Of a DNA stretch of 48,034 nucleotides, positions 1 to 9,810 are shown in pieces. The DNA is from an uncultured Arenicella sp. Lineage in GTDB: Bacteria; Pseudomonadota; Gammaproteobacteria; Arenicellales; Arenicellaceae. The notes under the pieces are model-generated. The model saw nothing but the letters and a program-made list of their open reading frames with translations. It had not been told where the DNA came from and ran no database searches. Each line of letters opens with the position of its first letter. Position 1 is the first letter of the stretch. Location: NCBI GenBank assembly GCA_938045295.1, contig CALINO010000023.1, positions 1 to 48,034 of the forward strand. Direction: 5' to 3'. A program made the translations under genes and the position numbers.

Positions 1-77
1 CTACCACCCTTCTTCTGCTAAATAGTCATACTAAAAACGAATACCATTATTAATGTTTTCGGTTTTTTCTTGTATTA

Positions 78-92
78 AAAAGCTTAGCTTTT
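78..92. repeat. Perfect 7-bp inverted repeat just before the first gene
   Basis: AAAAGCT-T-AGCTTTT lies 2 bases before the ATG at 95, where the ribosome binding site should be. In RNA it could fold with a one-base loop only if inner pairs open. It may be a protein site or chance in AT-rich DNA. Confidence 0.3.
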
Positions 93-94
93 AA

Positions 95-2134
95 ATGGAC
101 TCAAAGTTTGTGAATAATAATTCAGCTAAACAATATTTTCCTGCTATAGATGGCTTAAGGGCACTTGCAGTTCTACTTGTCGTACTATTTCATTTTGATT
201 TTGAAAAGCTTGCTGGTGGGTTTGTAGGAGTCGACGTATTTTTTGTTATATCGGGGTACCTAATTACAAGAAATATTCAATCTGGCATTGAACTTAAAAC
301 ATTTTCTTTTTGGGGCTTCTACCGTTCTCGAATTCGGCGCCTCTATCCCGCACTCCTAGCGACGATAGCAATTACTCTAGTAGTTTCAATGTTGCTTCTT
401 TCTCCAGATCACTTGGAGCTAGCAAGCAGGTCTTCAATTTCAGCGACACTTTCTGTTGCAAATTTATACTTCTGGAGCGAAGCAGGCTACTTTGATGTAG
501 ATGCAATTTTTAAACCTCTCCTTCATTTTTGGTCTCTCTCTGTTGAAGAGCAGTACTACCTGTTCTGGCCTGCAGCTCTTGTTCTAATATTAAAAACGAC
601 TAAACGTCGATATACGCAGGCGCTTATTTTTTCAGTTTTTTTAATAGCCAGCTTATTTTACACAGAATCATTAATCCATTCGGAACCATCGAAAGCATTT
701 TACTGGTTTCACGCAAGAATTTACGAGTTTCTTATAGGCGCAATATTAGTATATTTCCCTAAAAGAAATATCAATAATGCTTTGGAAATATTTATAACGA
801 TTTTAGGAATCTCAATGATTCTATATTCAGGGATGTTTTATGACAAATCAACGCTATTTCCTGGGGTTAGTGCATTGTTGCCATGCATTGGGGCTGCACT
901 TATAATTTTAACAAGAGACAGTAAGTCCTCACGTTTTTTTCTAGCAAACCCAGTAATGGTATGGCTCGGTAAAGTTTCTTATTCAATTTATCTTGTTCAT
1001 TGGCCGATTTGGGTGCTTTATAGTTATTGGAAGTTCGATCAAATTTCAAGCATAGAAAAATTTTTTCTTGGACTTTTGACATTGATTATTGCTGGCTTTA
1101 TGTATTATTTAGTTGAATCAAAATTCCGATTCAATGTAAGAAAAAATAACAATAAGTTTTATCTTTTAACAGCAACTTCGGTTATATCGATCCTTGTAGC
1201 GTCAGCCTTAATTATTTCGTTAAATGGGTTGCCATCGCGCATTAAATTTAAGTTCGATACTGGTTTAATGTCAAAAATAAATTGTGAACTGGTAGAAAAT
1301 AGTAATCCTAAAATTAAAGAGAAGCGGTGTACTTACGGGAGTAGTTCAAGTGACGCCAAGAAAATACTTTTGTTGGGAGATAGTCATGCAGGCCATTTGA
1401 ATACAGGCTTAAGAAGGCTGGGTAAAGAAAAAAATCTTTCATTTGAGTCCTGGACATTTAGTGGCTGTCCGCCAATATGGGGAGCATATAAAGCTTACGA
1501 TGTTAAATTTAAAAGACTTAGTCATAAGGAAAGTCACTGCAAATCATTGGTTTCTAAGTGGCAAAAATACGTAAAAGAGAACGAGTTTGATTTGATAATT
1601 CTGGCTTCTCGGTGGGCTTTGCTTACAGAGCCAACATTTTATACTCCGACAAGAGAATTCCGTCGAGATTTTTTGGTTGATCTAGATAGTCCTGTTTTTA
1701 CATTGGAGGCCGCTCGAAAGACGTTCAAAAACAAGCTCGCTTATACGGCACTAGAGATATCTAACTCTAAAAGCAAACCGAAAGTGATAGTAATTGGTCA
1801 AGTTCCAGTGCTAGGAAAAAATATTCAAGGGTGTGATCGTGTCCCTAAATACTTTATAAGCAATGAAAGGTTGAAAAAGAGATGCCAATCAAAGGTGGCG
1901 TATAATGATGCAATGGGCAGATTAAACTTCACCAACGACGTCATTGCTGGGCTTGAGAGCGAGCGTATATTGCCAATATTGCCGTCAAAGTTTTTATGCT
2001 CTAAAGCCGATGAAATTTGTAAAACTGTTATCAAGGGAAATTCTGTCTATTTAGACGATAACCATTTAAATGTCAGAGGCTCACAGTATTTTATAGAGTC
2101 AATAGGAAGCCAAATTCTTGAGTTTATTGAGTAG
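95..2134 (+). CDS. Membrane O-acyltransferase with C-terminal SGNH domain (OafA/YrhL type)
   Basis: Likely acetylates a surface glycan: the membrane domain would pass an acyl group across the inner membrane and the periplasmic SGNH domain would transfer it to sugar. The first ~370 residues form an acyltransferase-3 domain with many hydrophobic segments; it has the N-terminal IDGLRALAV motif and His33 in LFHF. The C-terminal part has the SGNH block I (GDSHAG, Gly428-Ser430) and the block V Asp/His pair (Asp654, His657 in DDNHLN). At 679 aa it is full length for this two-domain class. No good ribosome binding site precedes the ATG, but the start fits the family N-terminus. It converges with a second acyltransferase of the same architecture at 2480-4489. 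The exact substrate is unknown; O-antigen or exopolysaccharide is inferred from the neighbours. Confidence 0.88.
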   Translation: MDSKFVNNNSAKQYFPAIDGLRALAVLLVVLFHFDFEKLAGGFVGVDVFFVISGYLITRNIQSGIELKTFSFWGFYRSRIRRLYPALLATIAITLVVSMLLLSPDHLELASRSSISATLSVANLYFWSEAGYFDVDAIFKPLLHFWSLSVEEQYYLFWPAALVLILKTTKRRYTQALIFSVFLIASLFYTESLIHSEPSKAFYWFHARIYEFLIGAILVYFPKRNINNALEIFITILGISMILYSGMFYDKSTLFPGVSALLPCIGAALIILTRDSKSSRFFLANPVMVWLGKVSYSIYLVHWPIWVLYSYWKFDQISSIEKFFLGLLTLIIAGFMYYLVESKFRFNVRKNNNKFYLLTATSVISILVASALIISLNGLPSRIKFKFDTGLMSKINCELVENSNPKIKEKRCTYGSSSSDAKKILLLGDSHAGHLNTGLRRLGKEKNLSFESWTFSGCPPIWGAYKAYDVKFKRLSHKESHCKSLVSKWQKYVKENEFDLIILASRWALLTEPTFYTPTREFRRDFLVDLDSPVFTLEAARKTFKNKLAYTALEISNSKSKPKVIVIGQVPVLGKNIQGCDRVPKYFISNERLKKRCQSKVAYNDAMGRLNFTNDVIAGLESERILPILPSKFLCSKADEICKTVIKGNSVYLDDNHLNVRGSQYFIESIGSQILEFIE

Positions 2135-2479
2135 CCGCGCTCTGGGGAGGGTTAACTTAGGACTAAAAGCTTTGTATCCGAAGTGTTAATGTTTGTTATG
2201 ACTTTGAAATTATAGCGATGAATTGTTCGAAGTCATTCAGGTGAACTGTGGTTTAGTTAATAGGAATCAGTCATATATGGATTCGCTATGCCTCTATAAA
2301 TTTGACGTTTATGTCGACTGTAAGAAATTGCATCAATAAATGAGCTTGTTACAAACATAGTAATAAAAAGTGTCACGCTTTATGTTTTCCAGAAAAACGG
2401 GTAGTCTGAAGCTTATATTTAACGAATCAATTGAATGTGTATAGTTTTTCTACGTGAGTTCTTTCAGGGATCAAAAATA
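2135..2479. other. Intergenic gap between convergent acyltransferase genes
   Basis: These 345 bases separate the 3' ends of two convergent genes. I see no convincing open reading frame, no RNA gene and no GC-rich hairpin with a T-run on either strand. The DNA is AT-rich like the flanking genes. Confidence 0.5.
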
Positions 2480-4489
2480 TTATTTACTTACGTTAACTAT
2501 TTGTTGAGCTAATTTTTTTGTTTTAGGTGAATTCGCTAAAAAGCTAGCCCCAAAAACGCTCAAATGAGAATTGTCAGTATAAAGTGAGTTTTGGTTTTCA
2601 TCAGTAATTTTGCACTTATGGGGACATAATGTGTCGTATATGTCGAAAAATATTATGTTGCTAAAGCTGTTTGCTGATTGTTTTAATTTTTCGTTGTAAT
2701 CTTTTTGAGAAAAGTTACTTCGCCGATGATGTAGTATGTTAGTGCTTATTTCAGAAGGTATTTTCTTTGTGGCTTGAGATTCTAGTAACCTAGGTATGCT
2801 TTCTTTGAAAAACGGCCTTATACCAAAAAGATATATTGGTTTACCAAGGTTATTAATTTCTTTCAAGGATGATGACATTTCCTCGAGAGTCAGATTTTTT
2901 GCATACCAGTTTCCTGAAATAATAATGGCATCATAGTCGCCTTTATGTAGCAAATTTTTTAGTAGTGTTTTAGACCATGGAAACCCTGACGGCGTTCTAC
3001 AAGCTTTTAAGTTCCTTTGCATTAATTTGATTTGTTTATCATTTTTGCCAAAGTATGGAGGACAGCCTGCTAGTGTAATGCTGTTGATTAGAAAATTGTT
3101 ATTAAGATTATCAAAAGTCACTCTTATGCCATTGTTGAGGCTGTCACCGATTAATAAAATGTGTTGTGTATTTTTTGTGTTTTTTTCGAAGCACTCTTCT
3201 TGAAATTTTTGTGTGTTGTTGAGGTAGCGTTTTAATGGAATATGACACGACAAATCACTCATCTTTTTTTTCTTTAAGGCTTTTAATTGAGCTGCGTCAA
3301 TCACACCCATTTCGTTAGATTGATATTTTTTATGAGCTTCTATTTTATAAAAAAGTGATAATACTAAACAGCTTAGTGCTAAACATATAGTGATGATCAG
3401 TGCATTTTTCCGCTGATTTTTCTTTTGTCCAGTTGGTCGTAGGGGGTTGTCTATGAAATGATAAAGCACCATACCCAATAGGAAACTTGCAATTAATGCG
3501 ATTCCTTTTAACTCTATTGATTGGTAATAGTTGCCTTTTGAAAAATAAAATAGCCACACAATAATTGGCCAATGAACAAGGTAAATTGAATAAGAATAGT
3601 CACCGATTTTTACTAGCAGAGTATTGCTTAAAAAACCTTTTTCACTATGTGAGTTTTTTTTTGTCGAAAGGAAGCAGCCAAAGCTAACTAAAAGAGCGGT
3701 CATGAACTGTATTAAGGTTTGCTCTTTTCCCGGCGCATAGCTTTGAGTGCAAAATATAATTAAAGTAGTGGGAAGAGCGTAATGAAGCAGTATTTTGTTT
3801 ATTTTCTTGAACTTGGTGTCTTTGCATCTTATGGCCGCAAAAGCAAAAAAAGCGCCGAGTAAAAACTGGTAAGCTCTGTATGGTGATAAATAGAAAACGT
3901 GATTTGCCTGTAATGAGCTGTTCCAAAAGTTAATCGACAAACATATTAGGCAAATCAGCAAAATGATTTTAATGTTTGTTGCTGTGTTGCCATAACGTAA
4001 TAAAAGTCCGACAAACACTGGATAAAGTAAGTAAAATTGCTCTTCAACTCCTAATGACCATGTGTGTAATAACGGTTTATAAATCGAGTCGCTGCTGAAG
4101 TATCCAGAATCTAGGAAGAAGTAAATGTTCGAGACAGAAAGCGTAGCGGCTATGGCTGAGTTGGCTAAATGTATCAAATCATTATTTATGCCAAAGGTTA
4201 CGCGAAAAATGATGAGAGTGAACAGAATGGTGGTAAATAGAGAGGGTAATAAGCGAGTTACTCTAGATAAATAAAAGTCTTGATAAGTAAAAGTGTTGTC
4301 GTATTTTCTTCTATAGATTAATAAAGTAATGACGAATCCGCTAATTGCGAAAAATGCATCGACTCCAAGATAGCCGGAAGGCAGTATGTTGTGATCAATA
4401 TGAAAGATTAATACCGTGATAAGACTAAGAGCCCTTAGTCCTTGTATCGCTGGAATTTTTTTAAATTTATGTAGGGTTTCGTCAGGCAA
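2480..4489 (-). CDS. Second membrane O-acyltransferase with SGNH domain
   Basis: Same architecture as the gene at 95-2134: an acyltransferase-3 membrane domain over about residues 10-360 (IQGLRALSLI, His30 in LIFH) and a periplasmic SGNH domain (GDS at residues 448-450, Asp639 and His642 in DNSHLS). At 669 aa it is full length. The start is a TTG; an in-frame TAG lies four codons upstream and no in-frame ATG is nearby, so this start is effectively forced. The two acyltransferases differ clearly in sequence, so they are not a recent duplication and may modify different sugars or positions. The gene lies downstream of the sugar transferase on the same strand, separated by about 420 bases, so it probably has its own promoter. 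Confidence 0.87.
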   Translation of the reverse strand: MPDETLHKFKKIPAIQGLRALSLITVLIFHIDHNILPSGYLGVDAFFAISGFVITLLIYRRKYDNTFTYQDFYLSRVTRLLPSLFTTILFTLIIFRVTFGINNDLIHLANSAIAATLSVSNIYFFLDSGYFSSDSIYKPLLHTWSLGVEEQFYLLYPVFVGLLLRYGNTATNIKIILLICLICLSINFWNSSLQANHVFYLSPYRAYQFLLGAFFAFAAIRCKDTKFKKINKILLHYALPTTLIIFCTQSYAPGKEQTLIQFMTALLVSFGCFLSTKKNSHSEKGFLSNTLLVKIGDYSYSIYLVHWPIIVWLFYFSKGNYYQSIELKGIALIASFLLGMVLYHFIDNPLRPTGQKKNQRKNALIITICLALSCLVLSLFYKIEAHKKYQSNEMGVIDAAQLKALKKKKMSDLSCHIPLKRYLNNTQKFQEECFEKNTKNTQHILLIGDSLNNGIRVTFDNLNNNFLINSITLAGCPPYFGKNDKQIKLMQRNLKACRTPSGFPWSKTLLKNLLHKGDYDAIIISGNWYAKNLTLEEMSSSLKEINNLGKPIYLFGIRPFFKESIPRLLESQATKKIPSEISTNILHHRRSNFSQKDYNEKLKQSANSFSNIIFFDIYDTLCPHKCKITDENQNSLYTDNSHLSVFGASFLANSPKTKKLAQQIVNVSK

Positions 4490-4908
4490 TTTTATTCTCT
4501 AGAAATTCGGGTTCTGTCCGAATTTTCACTTTCTTTTTGATTAGTTAAAGATTTAGTTATCTAATATTGAGACTCTTTAATTGTTGTTGATATTTGGTCA
4601 ACGACAAATCAATATTCATATCTGATGAAGAGGTAATTGAAATGACTTAGTGAGAATACTGGAGTTTTAATATTGCGTTCTTAGATTTTTATGTGTTTGT
4701 TCTAATTAATATTTTAACGTGTTTATCATTATTCTGTAAATAAATCATATGAGTACTGTGTTGTAATCATAATGGATGCTAGATTGTTGCTTTTGAGGCG
4801 TTAGGTTTTGTGTCTAAGCTCGTTTAACTAGGGTTTTATGCATGATGCCTTTTTGTAAGTCTGTGTGTGTCATTGTTGTGACATAGGTCTGTTAGCATTT
4901 AGAGCCTT
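4490..4908. other. AT-rich gap upstream of the minus-strand acyltransferase
   Basis: This is about 420 bases with no supportable gene. It must hold any promoter for the acyltransferase at 2480-4489, but I found no hexamer pair with acceptable spacing that I would defend. No terminator for the sugar transferase is evident. Confidence 0.45.
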
Positions 4909-6273
4909 TCATCTTCCTGCTCTCTGGAAAACCGTAAATGTTGTTCTTATCAGGATGTTGAGATCGAGTAGTAATGATTGGTTTTTTATGTAGTAGAGTT
5001 CATACTGCAGTTTCTTTAGGGAGTCATCTGTCGATGCTCCGTATGGGAAAATGACTTGTGCCCAGCCACTAACTCCAGGTTTGACTGTGTGTCTTAAGTC
5101 ATAGTAGGGTATGGATTCTGATAGTTTGGATGTAAACTCAGGTCTTTCTGGTCGTGGACCAACTATGCTCATATCGCCAACAAGAACGTTCCAGCATTGG
5201 GGTAGCTCATCTAAGCGAGATTTTCTTAGAAAACGTCCAATGGGCGTAATTCTGGGGTCTTTTTCTGTAGCCCATTGCGCACCATTATTTTCCGCATCAT
5301 TACGCATGGTGCGGAGTTTGTAAATAGTGAAAAGCTTGCCGTGTTGACCAACTCTTGTTTGTTTAAATAATGCTGGGCCTTTTGATGAAGCTTTGATTAA
5401 TAGGCCGAAAGCCAGAACGACTGGCGATAATGCTATTAGCAGCGTAATTGCGATAGTCACATCTATTGCTCTCTTTGCCCTTTGTGATGCAGAGTTTTCT
5501 ACCATTGAAAAGCCTTGAGAGCGAAGAAACCATTCGTCACTTATATGATTTACTGGAATCATGTGCCAGTTTAACTCATAGTAATCAGCAAGAGGTATAA
5601 TTGGAGTGCCTGATAATCTTGCTGATATTAGAAGGTTTCTCTCTCTCGAGTTTAATTTTTTTTGAGGGTCAATAATGATAGCTTGCCAGTTTTCAGCCAA
5701 AACTTTTTGATTTAATTCATCGTTGATTAGCTCAAGATTTTCGATGTGGTGTTTTGGTTGAGCTTTACTAAGAAGGTGCACCGAACGAGTTTCTGAATGG
5801 CTTTTGAGTTCACCCAAAAAAGCATCACAGCATCTAGAATAGCCAAGATATAAAAGAGATACCTCTTTTTCTTGATGGTGATAAATTTTGTTCACGGTGT
5901 ATCGAGTGAGCGTGGTGGTGATGCCCATGAAGATAGTGCCGGCAGGTAAAACACCCCGACCAAAATAATTGTTGAATTCAAGTGGGCCTAACAAGTAGAC
6001 CCATAGTATGCAAATTGCTCCTCCGCTCAAGCAAATAAAGAATGTGCGAATTGGCAAAGCAGGAGCGGAATTACTCCACTTCCTGAAGTATGTTCCAGAT
6101 AAGTATAGTGTTGTAATAAATGTGGATGTAATTAGCCATAAATCTACTGATGAATAGTCAGGCAGGCGGTCTAGTCTTACGTAGTAGAGCAATGAAAATA
6201 TGCATATGGCCGCCGCAATATCACACCCTAATATAATTAAACTGCGAATTTTTCTTATTGTTCCAAAACCCAT
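4909..6273 (-). CDS. Undecaprenyl-phosphate sugar phosphotransferase (WbaP/WcaJ-like)
   Basis: Initiating enzyme that moves a sugar-1-phosphate from a nucleotide sugar to undecaprenyl phosphate at the inner membrane. The 454-aa protein has four predicted N-terminal hydrophobic segments (about residues 10-130), a soluble middle domain, then a reentrant or membrane segment at about 268-295 and the catalytic bacterial sugar transferase domain. Visible motifs are KQTRVG, KLRTM (319-323), the Asp355-Glu356 pair in LDELPQ, and VGPRPERPEF (371-380). This is the long polyisoprenyl-phosphate hexose-1-phosphate transferase architecture rather than the short PglC form. It starts 9 bases after the aminotransferase stop, so the two are co-transcribed. 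The sugar specificity (glucose, galactose or an amino sugar) cannot be read from the sequence. Confidence 0.92.
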   Translation of the reverse strand: MGFGTIRKIRSLIILGCDIAAAICIFSLLYYVRLDRLPDYSSVDLWLITSTFITTLYLSGTYFRKWSNSAPALPIRTFFICLSGGAICILWVYLLGPLEFNNYFGRGVLPAGTIFMGITTTLTRYTVNKIYHHQEKEVSLLYLGYSRCCDAFLGELKSHSETRSVHLLSKAQPKHHIENLELINDELNQKVLAENWQAIIIDPQKKLNSRERNLLISARLSGTPIIPLADYYELNWHMIPVNHISDEWFLRSQGFSMVENSASQRAKRAIDVTIAITLLIALSPVVLAFGLLIKASSKGPALFKQTRVGQHGKLFTIYKLRTMRNDAENNGAQWATEKDPRITPIGRFLRKSRLDELPQCWNVLVGDMSIVGPRPERPEFTSKLSESIPYYDLRHTVKPGVSGWAQVIFPYGASTDDSLKKLQYELYYIKNQSLLLDLNILIRTTFTVFQRAGR

Positions 6274-6282
6274 TTAAGTTTC

Positions 6283-7413
6283 TCAATTCGCTAAGCAATT
6301 TATTATGGTGTCACAGACTGTTTCGATTTGCTCTTCTTTGAGGTAGGGATGCATGGGGAGGCTTAAAATTTTTCCTGCTACGCTTTCGCTTACAGGGAAA
6401 TCGTTAGGTTTGTACTTTAATTCAGCATATGCTGTGGACAAGTGTATGGGGGTTGGGTAGAAAATAGCGAACGGTATGTTGTTTTCTTGTAATGTGTTGC
6501 AAACCTTTTTTCTGTCAGGGACTTGTATGGAATACTGAGCCCAGACGCTCGTTTGTTCATTTGGTACGATGGGAGTTTTTACGTATTCTTGTAGGCGAGC
6601 AGAGTACAAATCAGCTATTGCGTTTCTTGCTTGCAGCTCTGATTCATAAAATTTAATTTTCTCTAGAAGTACAGCCGCTTGAATTGTGTCCATTCGCGCA
6701 TTTAAGCCAACTCTGGTGTTATCGTATTTGTTGCCTGAATGAGCTTGGCCGTGCACGCGTAATGAAATCATTTCTTGATGCATGCTGGAGTCGTTTGTGA
6801 ATATGGCCCCGCCATCGCCATAACACCCAAGTGGTTTGGCTGGATAGAAGCTGGTAGTCCCTACATCTCCAAAGCTGCATGCTTTTTTCCCACGATAGTT
6901 GGCGCCAAAGCTTTGGGCTGAATCCTCAATCACGAATAGGTTGTAGGTATTGGCAATTTTTTGAATTTCATCGTAGTTTGCTGTTATTCCGAATAGGTCG
7001 ACGGCTAAAATACCTCTAGGAGTCAATATTCCCTCGTTGCTAATTTTTTCTATCTTTTCTGCTAGTGACTTTGGGTCAATATTGTAAGTATCTGGGTCGA
7101 TATCAACAAATACAGGAGTTCCCCCAGCAAGGGTGATTGCTTCGGCTGAGGCAAAAAAAGTAAACGGGGTCGTAAAAATTGCGTCTGACCTTGTTAAGCC
7201 CTTTGTCATCATTGGTAAAACTAGAGCATCAGTCCCGCTTGAGCAAGTTAGGGCGTGGGAAACCCCAACGTAAGCGGCGAGTTTGGCTTCTAGCTCTTCG
7301 ATTTCTGGCCCCATGATGTATTGGCCGTGTGTCAGTACTTTTTGTATGGCCGCGTCAATAGAGCTTTTGTTTTCGATATATTGAGTCTTTAGATCAATAA
7401 ATGGGGTGGTCAT
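6283..7413 (-). CDS. DegT/DnrJ/EryC1 family sugar aminotransferase
   Basis: PLP-dependent enzyme that aminates a keto nucleotide sugar, supplying an amino-sugar precursor. From the start chosen here the protein is 376 aa and begins MTTPFIDLKTQY, the usual start of this family. The frame stays open to an upstream ATG at 7482, which would add 23 residues with no resemblance to the family; neither start has a strong ribosome binding site (a weak GAAG precedes the longer one). Visible are the cofactor-phosphate site SSGTDAL, the EDSAQ Asp that contacts the PLP nitrogen, and the Schiff-base Lys193 in SFYPAKPLGC. It is the first gene of the minus-strand pair with the sugar transferase, so it may make the sugar that transferase loads. 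Exact product unknown. Confidence 0.88.
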   Translation of the reverse strand: MTTPFIDLKTQYIENKSSIDAAIQKVLTHGQYIMGPEIEELEAKLAAYVGVSHALTCSSGTDALVLPMMTKGLTRSDAIFTTPFTFFASAEAITLAGGTPVFVDIDPDTYNIDPKSLAEKIEKISNEGILTPRGILAVDLFGITANYDEIQKIANTYNLFVIEDSAQSFGANYRGKKACSFGDVGTTSFYPAKPLGCYGDGGAIFTNDSSMHQEMISLRVHGQAHSGNKYDNTRVGLNARMDTIQAAVLLEKIKFYESELQARNAIADLYSARLQEYVKTPIVPNEQTSVWAQYSIQVPDRKKVCNTLQENNIPFAIFYPTPIHLSTAYAELKYKPNDFPVSESVAGKILSLPMHPYLKEEQIETVCDTIINCLAN

Positions 7414-7524
7414 AGGATTTTTGCTTGTGTAAAAATAGTCATTATACTTTCTCTGTCGCGGTTTGTTTAAAAAGAATGTCATCTTAATTTATCTTCGTCG
7501 TATTTATCTCTGTTTAAAAAACTG

Positions 7525-7530
7525 TATAAT
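7525..7530 (+). promoter_or_regulatory. Consensus -10-like TATAAT in the divergent intergenic region
   Basis: A perfect TATAAT lies in the AT-rich gap between the minus-strand aminotransferase and the plus-strand polysaccharide run. The matching -35 is poor (TTTATC at 7503-7508, 16-base spacer). It is a plausible promoter for the plus-strand run, weakly supported. Confidence 0.35.
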
Positions 7531-7614
7531 CGCGCAACTGTAAATGTTGTGATAATGTCAAACTTATTCACGTTTTTTGATTGGCTAGTAAGTCGAAATA
7601 TTAGAGATTAGTAA

Positions 7615-8775
7615 ATGAAAATTTTAATTTTAGGTGGTGATGGATTTTGTGGTTGGCCAAGTGCGCTTTATTTGTCAGAAAAAGGGCACGAAGTTCATAT
7701 CGTAGACAATCTATCTCGTAGAAATATTGATAATGAGTTAGAGGCTGATTCATTAACGCCTATATCTCCCATCGGAGTTAGGCTGCAAGCCTGGCAAGAA
7801 GTGTCAGGTAATAAAATAGAATTTACTAATCTAGATGTTGCTGAAGATTATGAAGAGTTGAGGCAGCTCTTGAGTGATTGGAGTCCTGATTCGGTTGTGC
7901 ATTTCGCTGAACAGCGTGCGGCACCTTATTCGATGAAGAGTGCTAAGCATAAGCGCTATACTGTTGATAATAATATTAGAGCGACACATAACCTCACTGC
8001 TGCGATTGTTGAGAATAACCAAGATACGCATGTTGTGCACTTAGGTACTATGGGTGTTTATGGATATGGTACTGCTGGAATGAAGATACCAGAAGGGTAT
8101 TTGTCAATAAAGGTGGCTACTGATGAAGGAACGCTCATTGATCAAGAGGTTCTTTATCCAGTGAATCCAGGTAGCGTCTATCATATGACTAAGACCTTGG
8201 ATCAGTTGATCTTTGCTTACTATGTTAAGAATGATCAGCTTCGTGTAACTGATTTACATCAGGGGATTGTTTGGGGAACTCAGACTGAACAAACTAAGAA
8301 AGACGAACGATTGATTAATAGATTTGACTATGATGGCGATTATGGGACTGTTTTGAATCGGTTTCTAATGCAAGCTGCTGTTGATTATCCTCTTACTGTT
8401 CATGGTACTGGCGGTCAGACTAGAGCGTTTATACATATATCAGATACGGTTAAATGTATTGAGCTTGCTGTCAATAATCCTCCAAGCAAAGGGGAACGAG
8501 CGCAGATTTTCAATCAAGTAACTGAGACTCATCGAGTGCGTGATTTGGCGGCTAAAATACAGGCGATGACGGGTGCTGAGATAGAAAATTTGGAAAATCC
8601 TCGTAATGAAGATGCAGAAAATGATCTGCATGTGAAAAATGACCAATTTCTAGAGTTGGGATTAAATCCAACTACATTAGATGAGGGCTTGCTTGAGGAA
8701 GTTCAAGAGATTGCTTCAAAGTATAAAAACCGCTGTGACTTGAGTAAAATTCCTTGCGTTTCTAAATGGAAGTAA
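7615..8775 (+). CDS. UDP-sulfoquinovose synthase-like enzyme (SQD1/SqdB/Agl3 family)
   Basis: Family enzymes convert UDP-glucose and sulfite to UDP-sulfoquinovose, a sulfonated sugar donor, through an NAD-dependent 4-keto intermediate. The 386-aa protein begins with the Rossmann motif GGDGFCGWP and has the family signature segments [31 protein letters not shown] and GTVLNRF. The catalytic set of plant SQD1 is kept: Thr145 in GTMG, Tyr189 and Lys193 in YHMTK. These matches run along the whole length, so the family call is strong; the reaction is inferred from it. In plants and cyanobacteria the product goes to sulfolipid, but here the gene heads a glycan assembly and export run, so the sugar may go into a polysaccharide, as in archaeal glycans made with Agl3. 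It is divergent from the aminotransferase. Confidence 0.85.
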   Translation: MKILILGGDGFCGWPSALYLSEKGHEVHIVDNLSRRNIDNELEADSLTPISPIGVRLQAWQEVSGNKIEFTNLDVAEDYEELRQLLSDWSPDSVVHFAEQRAAPYSMKSAKHKRYTVDNNIRATHNLTAAIVENNQDTHVVHLGTMGVYGYGTAGMKIPEGYLSIKVATDEGTLIDQEVLYPVNPGSVYHMTKTLDQLIFAYYVKNDQLRVTDLHQGIVWGTQTEQTKKDERLINRFDYDGDYGTVLNRFLMQAAVDYPLTVHGTGGQTRAFIHISDTVKCIELAVNNPPSKGERAQIFNQVTETHRVRDLAAKIQAMTGAEIENLENPRNEDAENDLHVKNDQFLELGLNPTTLDEGLLEEVQEIASKYKNRCDLSKIPCVSKWK

Positions 8776-8883
8776 TTTTCAACTGGTTGTTTGTTGAAAA
8801 TGTCTTTGTGCAGCAGTAATTTATTGTTTTTTGCTATAAATTAACATGTGTTTTACCTGAAAGAGCGTGTTAGGAGTTTTAGT

Positions 8884-9810
8884 GTGGATAAGGTTCTAGT
8901 GACCGGTGGATCTGGGTTTGTAGGCTCAAATTTAGTTAAGAGGCTCCATGAAAATGGGGCTTCTGTTCGTGTGTTGGATAATATGAGTCGTGGCCGCCTT
9001 TCGTATATATCTAGCTTGAGTGACGTTGAGGTTGTTGAGGCTGATATAAGAGATACTGAAAGTTGTAGAGATGCTTTTTCTGGCATAAGTCATGTAGTTC
9101 ATCTTGCTGCGTATGGTTCAGTTGTAGAGTCTATTGTAGACCCAAGAACAAATTTTGAAATGAATGTGCTTGGCACATTTAATGTTTTGAATTTGTGTGT
9201 CGAAAGTAATGTTGAAAAAGTGGTTTTTTCTTCAACTGGTGGAGCATTGATTGGAAATGCTCAACCTCCTGTAAATGAAGCTTCGTTGCCCAAACCTATC
9301 TCACCTTATGGAGCTGGCAAGCTGTGCTGTGAAGCCTATTGTCACGCATATTCCAAATCATTTGATTTGAATACAGTTTGTCTTAGGTTCGCTAATGTAT
9401 ACGGGCCTAATAGTTATCATAAAACCGGGGTTATAAATAAATTTTTTCACGCTGTAAAAGATAATGAACCATTTTTGATTTATGGTGATGGGTCATCATC
9501 AAGAGACTATATTCATGTTTCTGACCTGGTTCGTGGAATTGAGCTGGCCTTGAATAATAATTCGGTAAGTAATGATGTGCTTCATTTGGCAGCAGGTCGA
9601 GAAGTTTCTCTAAGTGAGCTTGCTGGTGTTGTGCGCAGTGCTGCGGGTAAGCCGGAGCATCCAATTGAATATTTGGCAGCTAGAAAAGGTGAAGTTGATA
9701 GGAATTTTGCCGATTACAAATATGCAAAACAAGTGTTAGGCTTTGAACCCTCGGTGAGTCTAGAACAAGGGATTCAAGATTTGTGGGATAATTATGACTG
9801 GAAAAAATGA
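8884..9810 (+). CDS. NAD-dependent nucleotide-sugar epimerase/dehydratase
   Basis: Extended short-chain dehydrogenase acting on a nucleotide sugar, most like UDP-glucose or UDP-GlcNAc 4-epimerases. The Rossmann motif TGGSGFVG is at the very N-terminus; the catalytic triad is seen as SSTGG and YGAGK. Later motifs are LRFANVYGP and DGSSSRDYIHV, typical of GalE-like enzymes. I place the start at the GTG at 8884 because AGGAG lies at 8872-8876 with 7 bases of spacing and the protein then begins VDKVLVTGG, normal for the family; a further in-frame GTG at 8848 has no such site. The length is 308 aa. It overlaps the next gene by 17 bases, indicating translational coupling. The substrate is not determinable. 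Confidence 0.88.
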   Translation: MDKVLVTGGSGFVGSNLVKRLHENGASVRVLDNMSRGRLSYISSLSDVEVVEADIRDTESCRDAFSGISHVVHLAAYGSVVESIVDPRTNFEMNVLGTFNVLNLCVESNVEKVVFSSTGGALIGNAQPPVNEASLPKPISPYGAGKLCCEAYCHAYSKSFDLNTVCLRFANVYGPNSYHKTGVINKFFHAVKDNEPFLIYGDGSSSRDYIHVSDLVRGIELALNNNSVSNDVLHLAAGREVSLSELAGVVRSAAGKPEHPIEYLAARKGEVDRNFADYKYAKQVLGFEPSVSLEQGIQDLWDNYDWKK

